Assembly (NCBI RefSeq): GCF_021130785.1
Contig: NC_060207.1
Location: 106,428,001-106,492,000 of the forward strand
Source of the DNA: Homalodisca vitripennis
Lineage: Eukaryota; Arthropoda; Insecta; Hemiptera; Cicadellidae
DNA: 64,000 nucleotides
Direction: 5' to 3'
The position numbers were made by a program, and so were the translations under genes. The notes below the pieces were generated by a model, which saw only the letters and a list, made by a program, of their open reading frames with translations, was not told the origin of the DNA and did not search any database. Below, piece after piece: positions 14,572-29,202 of the stretch (the first letter of the stretch is position 1; every line of letters begins with the position of its first letter).

Positions 14572-16509
14572 ACACTTCCCAAAGACAGAACCCATGAACG
14601 TTTTGTAAATATTCACATCCTTAACATAATTTGTGTCCCCTTGGGCCTGTTTGCCCGAAATTCCTCTGAAGAATTCCTATAATCCTCGTGTAAGGATCAA
14701 TAGATTTTTCATGTCTTCAGAGAATTCTCGTCAGAGCTTTCCTTAACTTTAAGCTGTTTAAAAACAGTCTAAAAATCAATTTAGTTATCTGGGTGTTATT
14801 TATTGCAAAACGCCTATATAATAATCTGGTGATGTTCCAACCGCCTATGAACCGACCTTTGTACACCACTAGTCAGAGAAAGAAGCTTCTGAATTTGTTT
14901 ATTTAAGGAGAATGTACTAAATTATTTAAATCCACTAAATGATAAGGGGATGACAGCGACAAAACTATTAGGACCTGTCAGGCCCAATAACTAATCTAGA
15001 GGATTTACAATTTACAAACACCAACTGTATCACCTCACATAAATACTGAAACCTGGAACATATCATTTAGGTAGGCCTACATAAGGTAAAAGAAATGAGG
15101 ATACAACTAATTATTATATTCGTTAAGGCCACGTGGTGTTGTTCGATTTCATATAATGCCATTTTATTATTAAAGTTTTTCATGAAGTACCATAGTAATC
15201 TTTTATGCAGTAAAACCATGCCTTGGGTCTGAAAATGTTGAGAAAATTTCATATAGCCATAAGTATCGCTTAAAAGCAAATGAAGGTTCTTTGAAAATAA
15301 TGGATTATTCTGAGAGGTAAAGTTCCGGGAGCCGCTGTAAGCTGCCTTTTAAAGGATTCACGTCGCCAAGTCCATTACGTCGCGCTTTAATCCGACAACT
15401 CCAGCCTCGGTTTTATCCCTTATTGAGTTTTAAAACGTTGGGTTTTTGAATAAACGTTGTTTATTTTTACTTTGAACACACCTATGTTGCATCGAAGATA
15501 TGCATACGTCAACTCTTTCTTGAGACATGATCATAATAATCGATTGATGGGTGGAAGGAACACAAAAAATGGATGTGCTGCTTTTACGCGGCCAGTAAAT
15601 TAGACTGAAGATGGAGAACCTGACGATTCATGATCCAGATAAGGCTGAGAAACCTGGATAAGCAGTATTTCGGTGGTGTAAATACTGATCCATCTGTGGT
15701 GGTAAATAAATTTTGCAAAAATTAAGACACATTGTGTGATTTCTTTTACTAACATAGATTATTTTGAAACTTTTAGAAACAATGTCTGAATTTCGAACAA
15801 AGATTTTTGGAACTATCGTTTAAAGTGAAATTCTGTTAATATGCAAATGTTGTCCATAAGTTTAAATGTACACTGTAATTTTTACTCCTTAGTATATTAT
15901 AAAAAGTATTGGAAAACTGCAGTAAGTATTAAAACTACAAAAAATTAACTAATACATTCTACTGAAGTGTGTATTTACACTTTATGTGCGTGAAGTATGT
16001 ATAATAATTAATATAATATAACAGTTAATAATTTTAAATTCAAAATAATTACATATATTATACATTTTGTCTTCCACTATCTAGATCTATACTAATAGAG
16101 GGGAAAGTCAATTTATAAAATCGGTAAAATTTTATTCCAGTCCTTTTGCATTGTAGTACTCTTCCTAGTTCACTAGAAATGTGATGTTCTAGTTTCCGGT
16201 TTTTATTTGTGGGCCAATTTCAAATTCTCTAATATGATATTGATCTTACCAATAAATAATTAGTTTTCTTACTTTGATGTGCTAGTACCTTTCTCAAATA
16301 TTAAATATTATGATTATGTTAAAAACTCATAATTGCTCGTGTTACGATTTACATCAACTGAGTGAATCATAGTCTTATACGAGTATGTCGGGGTCTTAAA
16401 CTGAAGAGATAAATCAGTTTTATTTCATTTTATTATTTCTTTTACTTATAATTAGATAACGTACATAGTTTAAATAATTATTAACATATCATTTGATAAT
16501 TGAAATTGT
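14572..16509. other. Intergenic, nothing recognised
   Basis: AT-rich with no supported gene. A less AT-rich patch at 15320-15420 has no recognisable coding content. Confidence 0.4.
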
Positions 16510-16626
16510 ACTTACAAAACATTATAAATTTAATATTATTCATTATTTATTAAAAACCAATATGACTCTAATATTATACGCTTTGAAAATTGTGAAACAA
16601 TCTTATAGCCATTTTTATAATATTAA
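16510..16626. mobile_element. Half copy of the 14.2-kb MITE
   Basis: Matches the core and right arm of the MITE at 14222-14380 (ttattaaaaaccaatatgac..., ...caatcttatagccattttt) with scattered substitutions. The left arm is missing. Confidence 0.75.
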
Positions 16627-17104
16627 TTTTTATAGAATTGCTCAATAATGCACGTACTTTATCCTATAAAAAATCGCAGACAATATAACGATAATTTTTG
16701 CACAAACATTCCTTAAATAAATTGTTGTAGCTGATGTATTTAACACCAACATTGCTCAATCACCATTCTTGATTGTTATATTACTTATAAAAGAACTGTG
16801 ATGCATTATTACAGTACTCACTCTGAAGACACTTATCAACATTTCGAAATTTTGAAAAATATGTAAATACTTACAGGGATGTCTGAAAATTGAATGAAAA
16901 CATCATAACTATATTCTCTAACTATATTGCCAAAGAAATTATAAAACAATCTCCCAGCCATACCCTTGCTTAGTTTTTTTTTTTAACATCCTTTCGTCAA
17001 TAGATGTGTTAGTTTATGAACTGATAGATCAAACTGTGCTGTATTGTTGCTTGATTTAATGTTGCCAATAATACTTTATTGAGATCTTTCTTAATTAATA
17101 CAAG

Positions 17105-17108
<4 letters not shown>

Positions 17109-17157
<49 letters not shown>
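17109..17157. repeat. Poly(A) tract, about 48 nt
   Basis: Uninterrupted adenines ending in cacagtt. It may be the tail of a retroposed copy, but no recognisable body precedes it. Confidence 0.9.
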
Positions 17158-17158
<1 letters not shown>

Positions 17159-17389
17159 ACAGTTTTACAATATTCAGAATACCAGCAGAGTAAAAATTAT
17201 TAGAAATATTGAAACTTCAAATAAGTTACAAGTATTTATTAAAATAAACCCAAATGATGCAAAATAGCTTATATAATATATATTTTATTAAAACAAGACT
17301 GTGTTAGATCTTGTTATGCCGAATTGATATGAAATGAAAAAGAAACGTACTACATGTATGACACAGTAAATTCTATTTAATTACTAGCT

Positions 17390-17560
17390 GTTAACCGCGG
17401 CTTTAACCACAATTTTAAAAATTGAAGTCCTTATGATACTTAGTGAAAGCACTTATTACATATTTATGTAACTAGCAGTTACCCGCGGGTTCGCACGAAA
17501 TTTCGTAGACTTTGAGCAATTTCTTTATGAGGACTTCTAGTTCGAAATAATTACATTTCT
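17390..17560. repeat. Dispersed-repeat fragments (ctagcagttacccgcgg type)
   Basis: Two related starts, ctagctgttaaccgcggc at about 17386 and ctagcagttacccgcggg at about 17472. The second is followed by ttcgcacgaaatttcgtag. This kind of sequence is widespread in insect interspersed repeats; I cannot name the family. Confidence 0.4.
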
Positions 17561-17702
17561 AACGCTAATTTTGAGTTTGACTTAATGACACGATCAAGAA
17601 AATATGTTAAAAAGAGTATATTTATGGTCATTTTAATCTACTCCAGTTTTATTATTTTTTGCTCCAAAGCTGATTTTACCTCTATCCCGATAAAGAATAT
17701 AC

Positions 17703-17704
17703 TC

Positions 17705-17760
<56 letters not shown>

Positions 17761-17792
17761 CAGTATATTTTATATATATATATATATATAAA
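17703..17792. repeat. (TA)n microsatellite, interrupted
   Basis: About 56 bp of TA, a short break (acagtatatttt), then more TA. Confidence 0.97.
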
Positions 17793-20449
17793 ACAATGGG
17801 GTGGAATGAGTTAGCTACAAATGTAATTTTTATAAGTAAAATCAAAACAGACAAACCCAATTAAATTAGCGTAGATTTAATCAGGAAAGTAGGTATGACA
17901 TTGATGATATGATGATATGTATGATATGAAATGTATTTTTTAAATCAAATGTTTTGAAGCAGCCTTTATACACTACAAACTTTTTGGCTATACCAAAAAT
18001 CTCGATTACCGTAGCCTATTAACAAAATATAAGTTATTTTAAGGTATCACATGTAATAAAACAAGTAAGTATAAGAAACCTCTTAGCTTTGAGAGTTACC
18101 TTAAAAATTTAAGAAGTACCTCATCACGTTTAACATATCAAATACGGTACAAAACCACGTCTGACATCTCTTTACTTTGAATGGCATTTTTTAATGTTTT
18201 AGTAAGACATTAGTTTTAGTACAGTACGTATTTATTTTAGTCTCTTTGGCCTTGTTATAAATGTTTTACACACACTTTAGATTTTTCTAACAAATATGTA
18301 TCTAACGTTAAACAAAATATCTAAATGGTCCTCTCTTCGTACCTTATAAATAACATTATTGTTCTGAGTTGGAAAATGGATACCGTAATTGATTGGTTTA
18401 TAAACGTATAAAATATCTCCTGTGAGATTAGAACATTGACTAAATAAACTTAATCTGGTAATCATTATATAACCTACGGGTAGGATACAATATCGTATAC
18501 TTACACAAACTGATGCAATTAATTATAGGAATCGTTTTAAAATGGCTTAATATAGTTAATTAGTAATGATTTAATCAGATTTGTATAGCTCAACGATCGT
18601 GTGTATTTAATCATTTTTTGAGACAATGCTGAACCACACGTTAGGTATCTTGACAACAATGTAGGTTATAATATAATAAAACACCTGTTTTCCAATTTTT
18701 TAAACAAGGCATCAAAATAACGCGTCTAAATAAGTTTCGTTGGAACTCGACACTCAAAGGTGCTTAGTGATTCGATCTGTAGAGAAAGCTAGCACAATAA
18801 ATCACCCTCAATCAAGACAAAAACTTTAAAATGAACTAAGAATAGTTGGCTTTAACTACCTCCTTGATCTTGGGTTCATTTCTTCTCTAACCGCGATCCG
18901 TATTCGGGGGCATATTGATGGCCCGGTTTTGATTCGGTTTTGTAGAGATCTTTTGTACAGAGATTTGTCCTTTTATAAGTTTCGGATTGTCTTCAATTTT
19001 TATATAACAAACCAATGCTAAAGGCAAAGCATGGACTACGGTTTCTAGCAGGAAGGTTGGGGAGCATGAACTGTGACCCGAGCTTTTATGTCCACTATTT
19101 TAATATATATAATACTATTGCCATCATTGGTAAAAAACAAAATTTTAATTTTTTTATATGACTAAATAATTGTATAATGATTTGCGGAATATAAATAAAA
19201 GATTTTATTAAAATCTGAACATTTAAATTTATTATATACTGAACCCATCTTCAAATATAGGTAGATGACAATGTCAGTGTATAATATTGCATTAAGGGAA
19301 ATTTTGATCCAAAACGTGTTTGTTTTAATTTATCGAATATTTCAGTTATACCAGTAATAATATTATTATTTCAATTTTGTAACTGCTGGTAAACATGATA
19401 TATAATTGTGTAATTGAAAAAGTTGCATTTCAAAAAATATAACATCTTTTAAGTACCGAAAGAATTTATTTGAATATTCCTCCAAGGAAACAGCGGCAAC
19501 TCCAGTGTAAAATATTTTTCAGATCAGTGATAAAATGCGTTTTCCAATTGAAACGCTCAAAAAACTACCAGCAGAAAGAATATTGGGTTAACGTTCAGAC
19601 AGAAACATGCATCAGATAACCTTTGCTTTCTGTCATACACCAGTCACTGCAAAGGGAATAACTGTCCAGTTTTATTCATCCGCTATTTACACTGTTCTAT
19701 TGTTCTATTGTTTCATTGTTCAGATGTTTGCACATCACCAATATTGCCTCAGTCTGTTGTCTGTTGTCGTTTCTCATTTCTTGTTGTGAAAATTCTACGT
19801 AAAATATAGATCATAATATATAGTAAAATTATGAATCTTAAGATCGAATAAAATTCATTATCAATTTTATTCATAACATTAGAACATACAGAGAGTATAA
19901 AGGGGGTGAGCGAGAGATAAAAATAAAGAGGAGGGAAAGAGAGAGGAGGAGAGTATGACGTTTGGCCAAAACCCGGGTTCCAATCGCACTAAGTTCTGTT
20001 TTTCCATTTCTAATTTCTTTCCCTCAGAATCTCCTCTCTTTTTTTTATATAACTAGCAGATTATCAGAAAATGTTCAGCAATATTTCGTCCTGAATCAAG
20101 TTCAATGGCTCAACTGTGCTTTTTAATTGCTGATACTTTGCCAAACTTGGCTGTGAAGTTGTCCGTTGTCTATTTCACTCGATAGCACGCCACTTCACGT
20201 TTTATGTCCACTAGTATTCCACTGTGTCGACTCCCCGAATAAATCCACATTGTCTAATGTACAGCATCATTTAACTCTCCATCCACAGTATCGTCCTTCG
20301 GCTAATATAATTAGCTAATTCTAAGAAACGACTACCTGACCTATCCAACATAACAGACCTGTAGCATCTTTCTACACTCCGGGATAACTATTTCTTACTG
20401 TCATTTTACTGTAGTGAGCTTTTTCTTGAATTTTTAGAATAGCCACTTC
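17793..20449. other. Intergenic, nothing recognised
   Basis: AT-rich with a purine-rich patch at 19890-19960 (gagag and ggaggaaag words). No supported gene. Confidence 0.4.
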
Positions 20450-22775
20450 AATATTTGTTTCTTATACGAGCTTAGCTTGGTGCTTTCTTATTTGTATATC
20501 TTAGTTCATCGCTGTAAATTATGGATCTTCGATTCCTTCACTCTCTTATTTGAGACTTCAACTCACGCTGATTTTCTTTATCCTCATCCGGTTCATCGTA
20601 TGTCACCAACTCCGTCCAGAAGCTTGTCCAAGATCTCTTCCACAGTCAAAGTGTTGGTTCCAACCTTCCTTCTGAGCCTTTTTCTCAATATCTATGTTGC
20701 ACTTCTTTCACAATCTCTCTTTTGTCAAGTTATCAATTCTCAACATCATCCTGATCACACCTAACACTACTGCCCTCCAAACGACCTTCGCTGTCCCTTT
20801 CCGTGCCCTACGAAACGCTCACTCTATTTTTTTAGCCACTTGTTCGCTTCTTGACGCCTGTTCTCCCAGCTCTTTCAACAATATCCTATTACAGCTCTTA
20901 CAGTCCACTTTTCTCATATTCCAAGATTTTTCCAATATGACCTTATTGTTCCACGCTTCTTTAGTGTTTTAGTATCAAACCTGATCAGCCAATGATCGTT
21001 CAAAGTTTATTACGCAACTTCTCAACTATCTACTCTCCTAGCCACATCTATAGTAAAATAATAATATTTATTATTGCAAAATAATAACAATTGAGAATGA
21101 TTCTTTTTTTACACTTCCTGTTTCCTGTTATCTCAAGAATAGAATTACAAGAAAACCTATTTTAGGTACAGGTTCTGAGACTTAATGTAAAACCTGACAG
21201 ATCCCGTGCATCAACTATATGCTCGACACTGCTTCTTCTTCTCTTTGTCAAATCACTCCATTACGATCTCAATCTTACTATATAGTCTCCTCCCAGCATT
21301 AGGCATTTTCCTGCGTTTTTGATACAATTTATGTTATTACGGAAGAAGGAATTGCCTCTTCTGATGTTTCCAACACCACACATACACATGAACCATTCAG
21401 CTACTAATTCACCTTCCAATTTTGAAATTTAGCTAAACTCAATATACACATTGAATCGACCCTTTTTATCACAGCTATGTTATGGCCCATTAGTTTACAC
21501 CTGTAACATTCCAGTAAAGCTACCATCTAAGATAAATACAACCCACCCTATGTCTTGCCATTAAATCACTTGTCATCACTTACCTTACGTTTTATGAGTC
21601 TATAATACTTTAATTATTACCATCTTACTCTCCTATTCACCGCTTATTTTATTTTTATTCTTCCACCTCCTACATCACCTGTCCTAATCTACTTTCCACG
21701 ATCACATTCGTTGTTCCTGTCTACTGCCCTCTTTTAAACCGGGTGCCCCATTCAGGCTGCATCTTGCAGGTCATGTGCACTTGTGCAGGCTACTGGTCAT
21801 GTCTTTTTTTCCGTTTATCAACCAATTCATAACCTTAAGTTTTCCTCGCGTCTAAATCTTTGACACTAAACACTTTGCCAGAGCCGCAAATATCTTAAAA
21901 TGGCAACTCTACCACTCCATGAAAATTACGTTCCTATCTCTTGTAAGTAGCTTACTCTCACTAGATATTTCAAAACTTCTGTAACATTCTTCCTTCTCAC
22001 TCATCCTTCAGCAATCCTCAATCTTTTGCTTGATCTGGATTAAACACATATTCTTGTAACTAACTTTCACAGAAACTTTTGTTATAAACCTTTTAAAGGA
22101 TGTCTGCATATAAATCAACAATATATGATAAATCATAATGGCCTTATGCTTTTTCGTAGTTATGTGATTTTGTTACAACATTTCTCAACTGGCTTTTCTT
22201 CTCCTTTTCTACTGTCAACTGTTCAGCCACTTATATTTAGTACCACGATCACATCGTTCTTGGCTAGTGCTTGAATTGAGTATCTCTTGGGGACGGACAT
22301 CCTTCTTTCCCGCAATCTCCTCTCACACCACTTTCCCAAAAATCTCCGCCAATACACCTCTGTCCCCCACTCTTATATTATGTAAACGTACTCATTTATC
22401 TCTTCCCTTGGTAACGTCCTCTCTTATCCAGCCAACATGTACTTTAACGGATTCTATCAGTGGCTTAGTAAGCATGTATCTAATTGCCATATGCCTAATC
22501 CAAATACCTAAGGATGTAAGAACTCTGCCAATGTTATTGAAAGTCTCGTCTTCCCACTTGGTCTTTTTAGACATAGTGTTAACATTTTGAATACGATGAG
22601 ACACATGTACTGCACTTAGATGTAAAAGGGCCTCATTGCCGTCTTCGGAGTGGGGATACTCAAGGGATTGGGACTGTATCCTCCCGAGACTCCATTGGTA
22701 GGGGGATAATGAGACCTTCAAATATTCCAACAAGGAAAAAGGGAAGACATTTCTGTCCGTTACCACTTGAAACAT
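20450..22775 (-). mobile_element. Probable decayed retroelement, minus strand
   Basis: The plus strand is markedly pyrimidine-rich across the whole block, so the minus strand is purine-rich like a coding strand. Minus-strand reading gives broken fragments that look LINE-like (for example WLIRFDTKTLKKRG around 21000 and TVEEILDKLLDG around 20620) and an open stretch of 127 codons at 22392-22775. Many stops and shifts interrupt it. I cannot align it to a named family by eye, so identity and limits are tentative. Confidence 0.3.
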
Positions 22776-24444
22776 GCAAAGAGGATATATCTAATTCAGT
22801 CTTTATTACTACCCACCACTGTTATCCCCCGTAGTAAACCTAAGCGATATGTATTAGTACTGTTTTTAAGTTTCTTTCAATCATTCATTTATTCCTGTTG
22901 TTGCGGAGATTTGTGCAAATATAACCTATTAATAAGAGATACGCCAACACTAATGGGTAAGTTTATTAAAGGGTAAAACTGAATTCTTACATTTTATCTT
23001 CATCACATGTTTTAACGATAAATTCTCTTGGATTGTGATTTATAATGTTGTATAGTATTTACAATTCTGTTCCATTAATATAAAGTGGGAGTATAACGTC
23101 ATTGTTAGATTATATTTTTATTTTTACTCGTTAGCATAATACTCGATAAGCTGGCTGAACTGACTGTATAGGAGATGTCGTAGAATGAAGTGATTTCATC
23201 CCATTGACGAGGCAATTTAAAATACCCCGTCAACGCTCTAAGTTTTCCACAATGTGTCTCAGTGAGGGGTGGTCTCTATCTCATTGTTCACTTGTGGCGG
23301 GTACATGTGTCTTACAACTCCTTGTCACGTAACCACACAAGATGCTGGTATTCCTTAGAACTCACTTTGCTCGCTTTACATTTTTGGAGCACGTCTTTTG
23401 CGACCCTGGACAGATATGGATTCCCTTGTAACTACTTTTCCTCCTCGATGCCAGTGACTGTTGTTGTCAACTGTGTTTACAATCTCTGATTTCACTTGCA
23501 AATGTGCCTACAGACAGTGTGTCGATCTTGTTGGAGTCTTTTATGAAGATAAGACATTTCAGCCGTGCCGAACTATGCGTGTGACAGGTGAAGACAGCTT
23601 CGGTGAGTTTCATCATTTCTCTATTCCAGGATCCTGCATTGCAGTTGTCTAGGAACTGCAGGAGACTTTGGAGCTCATACGAAAGCTTCCGAAAGGACGT
23701 CCAAATCCAGTACCGGGCAATGAAATCTGGAAAAGGACACACGAAGAGCACAATCAGTTTCGTAACTTTGCAACAGTTATTAAAACAGGTGGAGTGGGAA
23801 TTTTTCGAAGCGAGGCAGGTTAGATCTCATATACGCCAATATGAAACCAGACTGAAAAGAAACCACAAGAGGGTGTGAGGCGAAACGTAGCTTAGAACCC
23901 CAACATACCTACAGCTATGAATAGTCAGAGGTTGTAGGGAACTGCATGTAGTAAATTGCTACTAATAATATACACCTGATGCTACCGCACACCGGTGTAG
24001 CTGTAGACAATGTGGGCAGTAAAACGAACTGCCGGAACGGATGTGGTATAATTTTATGAATTAAAATGTTATAAGTTTAGTTTTGATGTCAAAATTCAAA
24101 TTTGGTCATTAGTATTGAGGTTTTTTACTGTTTTTGTTCTTAATTCCGTAACTTGGAGTTGGTGAATTTTAATTTATGGCTTGGGTAATTTTTAAAACTA
24201 CAAATCAAAGTGTGAAAGCTGATTTTAATTATTGTTTTGGTTAATTACGCTGCCAAAATTGGTTTTATGTTGTTTTTTCATATTGTAGGGTAAATTTTAC
24301 TTTAGTCGTTTTAAGACAATTTCTTTGCTCTTGGTGTTTCATTGAAGTGTCGCACTGGTTTGTGTATTATTCAGCTATAGGTGAAACTTGGTTTAGTCCT
24401 CGACGTCAAACAAGAGTTAAATTGTGATCCGAGGATACTGGGTT
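22776..24444. other. Intergenic, unassigned open patches
   Basis: At 23260-23880 frames of 60-96 codons are open on both strands and composition is less AT-rich. The content is unfamiliar, possibly old repeat or exon remnants. The rest shows nothing. Confidence 0.3.
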
Positions 24445-24502
24445 GTTGTAGTCATGGACGTATGCTTACGTGTGGTTGTAGTCATGGACGTATGCTTACT
24501 TG
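24445..24502. repeat. 30-bp tandem duplication
   Basis: The unit gttgtagtcatggacgtatg... occurs twice in a row (24445 and 24475) with one mismatch. Confidence 0.9.
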
Positions 24503-26640
24503 TAGCGAAAGGTCCGTTAGAACTCTTGTGACAAATTTTATAGGTTTTTTGAGAAACTTGTTACATATTTCTCTTTCACGAATGGTTTAGAAAAGTGGGA
24601 TTCTTTTAATATTGATTAATAATGTATCGAACTATACCTTTTTAATTATAAAGATAGTAATCATATTTTATACATTATTAATTTTATTTACTATCATGTT
24701 CTACCACTGTATAAAAATTGCGGTGACTTAAAAGGAATTAACTCATATTGTAACTGTTTACATATATATAGTTCAAGATATGCCAATTTATTAAAGTAAA
24801 TTATGGACTAAATTTCGCACACATTTCTAATAAAATGCGTAAAAATGCAGAAATAGCCCATAAAACGTTTCAGCAAAGAATCGAAAGACTCGCTGAAGAA
24901 TAGCATCTGGATCTAGAACATGTACATAAATAAGATATACAAATCCAACAATCTCAGAAACTATGAAGTAAAAACTTCTCTAGTAAACAACTTCTTAGAG
25001 GAAGTCTTAAAAACCAATGTCTCAAGAGATATTTGATGAATTGTCTTTTTAAAAATAATTATCGTAGATATATAAAAAGCTCTTTAAGAATCAGATACCC
25101 TTAGATGTATGTTCTAATAATAATTTATATTTACATGGATGGACAGTTCTTTGATTGAACATTGTACAGAATAATTTTTATTAAATCACGTTTCATTGTA
25201 AAGTGGCCAAAACCTCCTTTAATAAACAACTCTCAAAATACCAATTCTATAATTCCTTTTAGGTGAATAGCTCTCTGAGGCATAACTACTCATAACTCTG
25301 GATTTCTTAGATGACAAACTCTTTGAATAACAACTATCTAAAAAACTCCTAGGATGAAAAAATTCTCAAAGGAACAACTTTACAATAGATAAAACTATCT
25401 AAAGATGTATTTACAACTTGCTGAGTAAAATTAGTTTTGTATACAGTAATTTGTCTCTGGAACATTGTTGTCGAAAACCTTACAGGGGGACTCCTATAAT
25501 AGAACCCTTTGTGCATGCAGTTTATCATAACAGGGTTTTATGTTAAAACATTTTAATGTGAACAGCAAATAATAATCTGGAATGCGCTCATCATCCTTAA
25601 AGGGCTGGTATTTTTCCCTTTGTTAAACGTTCATAACTCAATACGATAGTCTTTATAAGATACGTTATAAATTAAATATTGTAAAGCCATATGAATTTAA
25701 TTATTTTCTTATCCAAGATTTAGTCTCGTAGAGATCTTGGAAAAGCGTATAGTTATATGTAAATAAAAGATACATCTTGTACGCAATTAAAAACACACAC
25801 ACAGAGGAGAGAGAGTTTTTAAAGGAAACTCATGACTTACAAGCTTTTCTAAACCCAGCTATTAAATTATCTGAAGATCACACTAACTCCGATATGTTTT
25901 TGTATAGAGAATTATAAGCCTTTGTGTCTGGAATCACCACATACCTAGATATAATATACAAATTAAAATATGGAAAATATTTATTGTTATGTATTATTCG
26001 TGAATGCGGAAAGACACTTTTATGCCAAACATTCGAACAGATGTCAACCAGTATTTTCATTTAAATATCACTTAAACTAAGATAACTCAAAGCGAACTAT
26101 ATGAGAGACATAATACTAATTTGTATCTTTTTGGAAATGTTTCTTCGTTTGCTATAAGTACCCGTATATGTTACAATCAACTATTTAAAACTGAAATTAC
26201 GTGAGGCGCAGAGAGAATGGCGCCTTGAACATTGTAGTCGTGGTAACGGAGAGGATTTATCATAGGACCACAGTGCTCCTGTGCAACATATGTTCAAATT
26301 ATAACCCGTCCATTACCGTCTGCTCAACGACGGGTGAAATATTGAATGGTAATCGGTCGGGGTCGACCAATCAGATTACCACAAATTCCGCGGAGACCAA
26401 TCACAGGCATTGTCATTTCCTGGGCGGGAGTACTGCAGGCCTCAGGTGGTGTTAGTTCCACTGATTACATCTGCTACAGTACAATTATTGAAGTTCTTAT
26501 TAACCCCTCATTCTTTTCTGGTTCTCACCAAGCAAAAGTCGGATAAGTGATATTACCGAACGGAGTATTTACCAAAAATCCTAACCAGTTATATTTTCTT
26601 TTTTTTAAGAAAAAATTAAAAACTACCGTTTTTTATAAAC
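24503..26640. other. Intergenic with a less AT-rich patch
   Basis: 24.8-25.5 kb has a loose repetition of aactct/aacaactct words. 26200-26470 is less AT-rich with CpGs and ccaatca words, promoter-like but without a gene that I can define. Confidence 0.3.
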
Positions 26641-26771
26641 TGGATTTGGATATCATATAAATTCACATATGAGTAACTGAACCAGGACATTAACTAGGCC
26701 TGAGAGTGAACTCTCAAATGAACTGATCCGGAAAAGATTTACGTCTTCAAGAGAACTAACTGGATCTGCGC

Positions 26772-27000
26772 GTAATTGAACTCGAGAGATTTAGAACTGC
26801 AGGTAGTTAAACTATCCAGAGCATTGTAACTTCAAATAATCGGCCACTCCTGTGAGTTAGGACTAACAACTGGAATTGTAAGTAATTGAACTCGAGAGAT
26901 TTAGAACTGCAGGTAGTTAAACTATCCAGAGCATTGTAACTTTAAATAATTGGCCACTCCTGTGAGTTAGGACTAACAACTGGAATTGTAAGTAATTGAA
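26772..27000. repeat. 110-bp tandem duplication
   Basis: The landmark gtaattgaactcgagag occurs at 26772 and 26882, and gtaattgaa again at 26992, giving two copies of a 110-bp unit and the start of a third. They are nearly identical and sit inside the wider degenerate repeat field at 26640-27600. Confidence 0.92.
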
Positions 27001-29202
27001 TATGCAGGGTTTTAATAGCGGGGCCGGTGAATAATATTCCACTGCGGACAGACCTGGATCTGCGAGCATAAACTGTCTGCAAATAAAATAACATTTGAAC
27101 CGATTGAGCTTGTAAGCAATTGAGGACTAACAACTGGAACTATAGTTGAACACTCGAGAGAATTGAGCCTACGAGTTATTAGTTGAGCTCTTACTTAAAC
27201 TGAAATTGCGACTATCGTAATCTTAAATTCAAATGGATCTGCAATTATTTTTATCTTCACTTAAACTGACACTGTGAGTTAGTACTCACCACCCAAATAG
27301 CTTGGGCTACCGAGTAAATTAAATAATGTAACTGGTTCTACGAGTAATTGCAACTTTAAGAAAAACCGGGACATACAAGCAAATTTAACTGTCATCTCAA
27401 CCGGGCATCCAAGTAACTGCCTAAAGTAAACTGATCAGCACACTTGTAGGTCAAATAGGCCCTACCTATTATTAATTTCTATTTCCAATATACTGTACCT
27501 GAAAGCAAATTGAGATATTCCTTTGTACTGGATTTTCGAGTAACTGTACTCTTATGTGAACTGGGTTTGCATATAACTAATTGAACTTAAATATTGATTC
27601 AATTAAATTGATCCTAAGTATAAGTGTGTATTATAATCGAAATATTCTTCTTCTTAGACGTGTTCAGAGAATTTGTTTGCGAAAATAAGTTAATTAACAC
27701 ATCTTCTCATCTAGTTTGCCTTCATCGTTCAAATTAAAATGGAATTAAGTTAAAAAATCTAAAGTTCAAACAGGATCGGAAGTAGGTCAAGCAACAGGTG
27801 CCAACATGATCGATGCAGCCGTGACCTTGTGACCCGATTGTTGTCAAAATACGTCTCCCGTGCTACTCACGACAGATGTAACATAGTACATTACAGTCTT
27901 ACAACAAGGCGTTGATTATTATGCGCGTAATCATTTTAACACACGTGAGATTTGGATTTCTATATGGGTTTCGTAATTTAATTATAATTCTGTCATGTCG
28001 ATTTCCAAAAAATTCAAATAAGTGAGATATGACGATTATAAAACTTGCTTGGATCAAGTTTCCTAATCGTCAAAAAGTAATTTACATCATGAAACCAAAA
28101 ATGTATAGTTTTTATCTGTTACGCGTAAAATAAAGTTAAATCTAACGGTTTCAGTTTTATAACGATTTTTAATTCCAATAACAATAACTTTATAATGATG
28201 ATTGTTGGTTGTAACTAAACATTAAATAAATATTGTTATTTGGCAAACGTAATTTGTTTTGTTAAAAGCTCAAACATTATGAGATTGCATTTTTTTAGTA
28301 ATATTTGCATAAATTATTCCTACAGTATACGTGGTTATTCAGTAAACCAAACAGCTTTCTCAACTAAATCAAACTAATATTCCATTTATTTTTTATTTTT
28401 GTAGGCCTACATTCAATAAAATGGGTTTCTTATACTGAAACTCGAAGACCAAAATAATTTTTTAGAGAGATCTATATTAAATTTTGCAAATTAAATACAA
28501 CTAGATTCGTTTCTCTAAAATGCACATGTTCACTGAAACGAGAGTAAGGTCACTCGCAGATGGGAAGTATCAAACATGTAACCGGAAGGAGAAGTGGGTC
28601 ACGCAACAGGTGTCCTCTTGATCGATTCAGCTGTGGCCCATTTGTTGTGTAGCTTTCGCGGCTCGATGAGACGTTGACACAAACGTTTTCATCCTGTACT
28701 TTTGTAACCTTTTTCATGGCGGTGATGCAATTTATGAAGTAATAACAAACTATCACGTGTGAAATCCTTGTTGAACATACATAGCGTATTTTTGTTTTGT
28801 TTTTTTTTTTTGTTTTTTTTTATCGATTCTGATGAATATGCCAACTGACATAACTCCTACAAATTATAAAAGGCAGTTTAGGCACATAGTAATGTATTAT
28901 AGACATGTTACAGCCAAAGTAATTAATCCAGCTATTATACTAGTGTATAATATCCAGTCATTGATTTCAGGCGGATTTCATCACAGCGGTCAATAATATT
29001 ATATTTATTACTTTATCAAGTCACTATACACATTATCATAATCATTGTTTTAGTGTAATTTAATAAAACATCATTTATTTGTTAGCGTATCAATTGACAT
29101 GAAAACTATAGTAAATAATATGTTATTAGTCTATTGTATGTACCGACCTGAGTGGTTAGTAGAATTAATAATTTGGTTTGAATCTATCTGTAAGTCGACT
29201 TA
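27001..29202. other. Intergenic with a diverged duplicated segment
   Basis: Degenerate repeats continue to about 27600. Segments 27770-27965 and 28565-28770 resemble each other (caacaggtg, tgatcgat, ttgttgt, cacgtg in the same order). No gene is supported. Confidence 0.4.

Noticed and set aside
20477..20972. Plus-strand hydrophobic frames of 92-95 codons as membrane proteins
   Set aside because: The Leu/Phe/Ser richness follows from the pyrimidine-rich strand; the minus strand is the likelier old coding strand.
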